Shown piece by piece: positions 20,278-20,336 of a DNA stretch of 20,336 nt. The position numbers and the translations under genes are program-made. Source of the DNA: a virus; the IMG/VR virus record IMGVR_UViG_3300042198_000011, positions 1 to 20,336 of that record; one strand, written 5' to 3'. The notes below the pieces were generated by a model. That model was given only the letters and a program-made list of their open reading frames with translations. It ran no database searches and was not told the DNA's origin. Each line of letters starts with the position of its first letter. Position 1 is the stretch's first letter.

Positions 20278-20299
20278 CCAGTAGTGACTAGGTTTTATT

Positions 20300-20336
20300 G
20301 TGGCAGCTGGTACTGATGTATATTTGGGTAATCCTA
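20300..20336 (+). CDS. 17: Start of large terminase gp17 (3' truncated)
   Basis: GTG 20300 opens VAAGTDVYLGNP and runs off the window. The stretch DVYLGNP matches how I recall cyanomyovirus gp17 starting, and gene 17 is expected next after the 16-to-17 interval. In-frame stops at 20282-20287 limit the start to this region. TAGG at 20289-20292 lies 7 nt upstream. gp17 is the ATPase-nuclease motor that packages DNA with gp16. Only 12 residues are visible. Confidence 0.6.
   Translation, partial: MAAGTDVYLGNP

Noticed and set aside
1-20336. tRNA genes, CRISPR arrays, introns or homing endonucleases
   Set aside because: I saw no cloverleaf with a CCA-type end, no spaced direct repeats, no broken gene and no GIY-YIG or HNH motif in any frame.

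Overview
The window is part of the late structural region of a T4-like myovirus. It most likely infects marine picocyanobacteria (Synechococcus or Prochlorococcus). Five things point there: the T4 gene order 13-14-15-16-(17) on one strand; cyanophage-type spacer genes between 16 and 17; a very large tail-fibre-like gene upstream; low GC; and repeated copies of the T4-family late-promoter motif (N)ATAAATA between genes. Every supported gene is on the + strand. I see no tRNA, CRISPR array, integrase, insertion sequence or photosynthesis gene.

Layout. (1) 1-1238: the C-terminus of a large virion protein and a 169-aa companion. (2) 1286-10300: one 3004-aa mosaic protein. It has an N-terminal pectin-lyase-like (beta-helix) region, Cys-containing helical repeats, three pairs of GxGYT beta-repeats, and a tail-fibre-type C-terminal half. 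(3) 10310-13290: three consecutive adhesin-like genes followed by a 122-aa protein. The adhesins share an N-terminal module but differ in C-terminal fold: LamG/ConA-like, unassigned, and fibrinogen/intelectin-like. (4) 13332-14044: a 62-aa coiled-coil protein coupled to a 2OG-Fe(II) oxygenase, ending at an intrinsic terminator. (5) 14093-16998: neck proteins gp13 and gp14, tail completion protein gp15 and small terminase gp16, tightly packed. (6) 17028-19356: two short proteins, a 463-aa structural protein and a basic Cys-containing protein. (7) 19411-20274: five small genes, three of them for predicted membrane proteins. (8) 20300-end: the first codons of what is probably large terminase gp17, starting at GTG.

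Working together: the upstream genes plausibly supply host-recognition parts (fibre, interchangeable adhesins, perhaps an oxygenase that modifies a virion part). gp13/gp14 close the head and join it to the tail, gp15 caps the tail, and gp16/gp17 package DNA. The most unusual signals are regulatory. A late-promoter motif lies in the loop of the terminator before gene 13, and another directly abuts a 10-bp hairpin before the gene after gp16. In both cases late transcripts would start inside the hairpin, as is known for some T4 genes such as e and soc.

Limits: product names come from reading the translations against remembered families. No database search or structure prediction was run.
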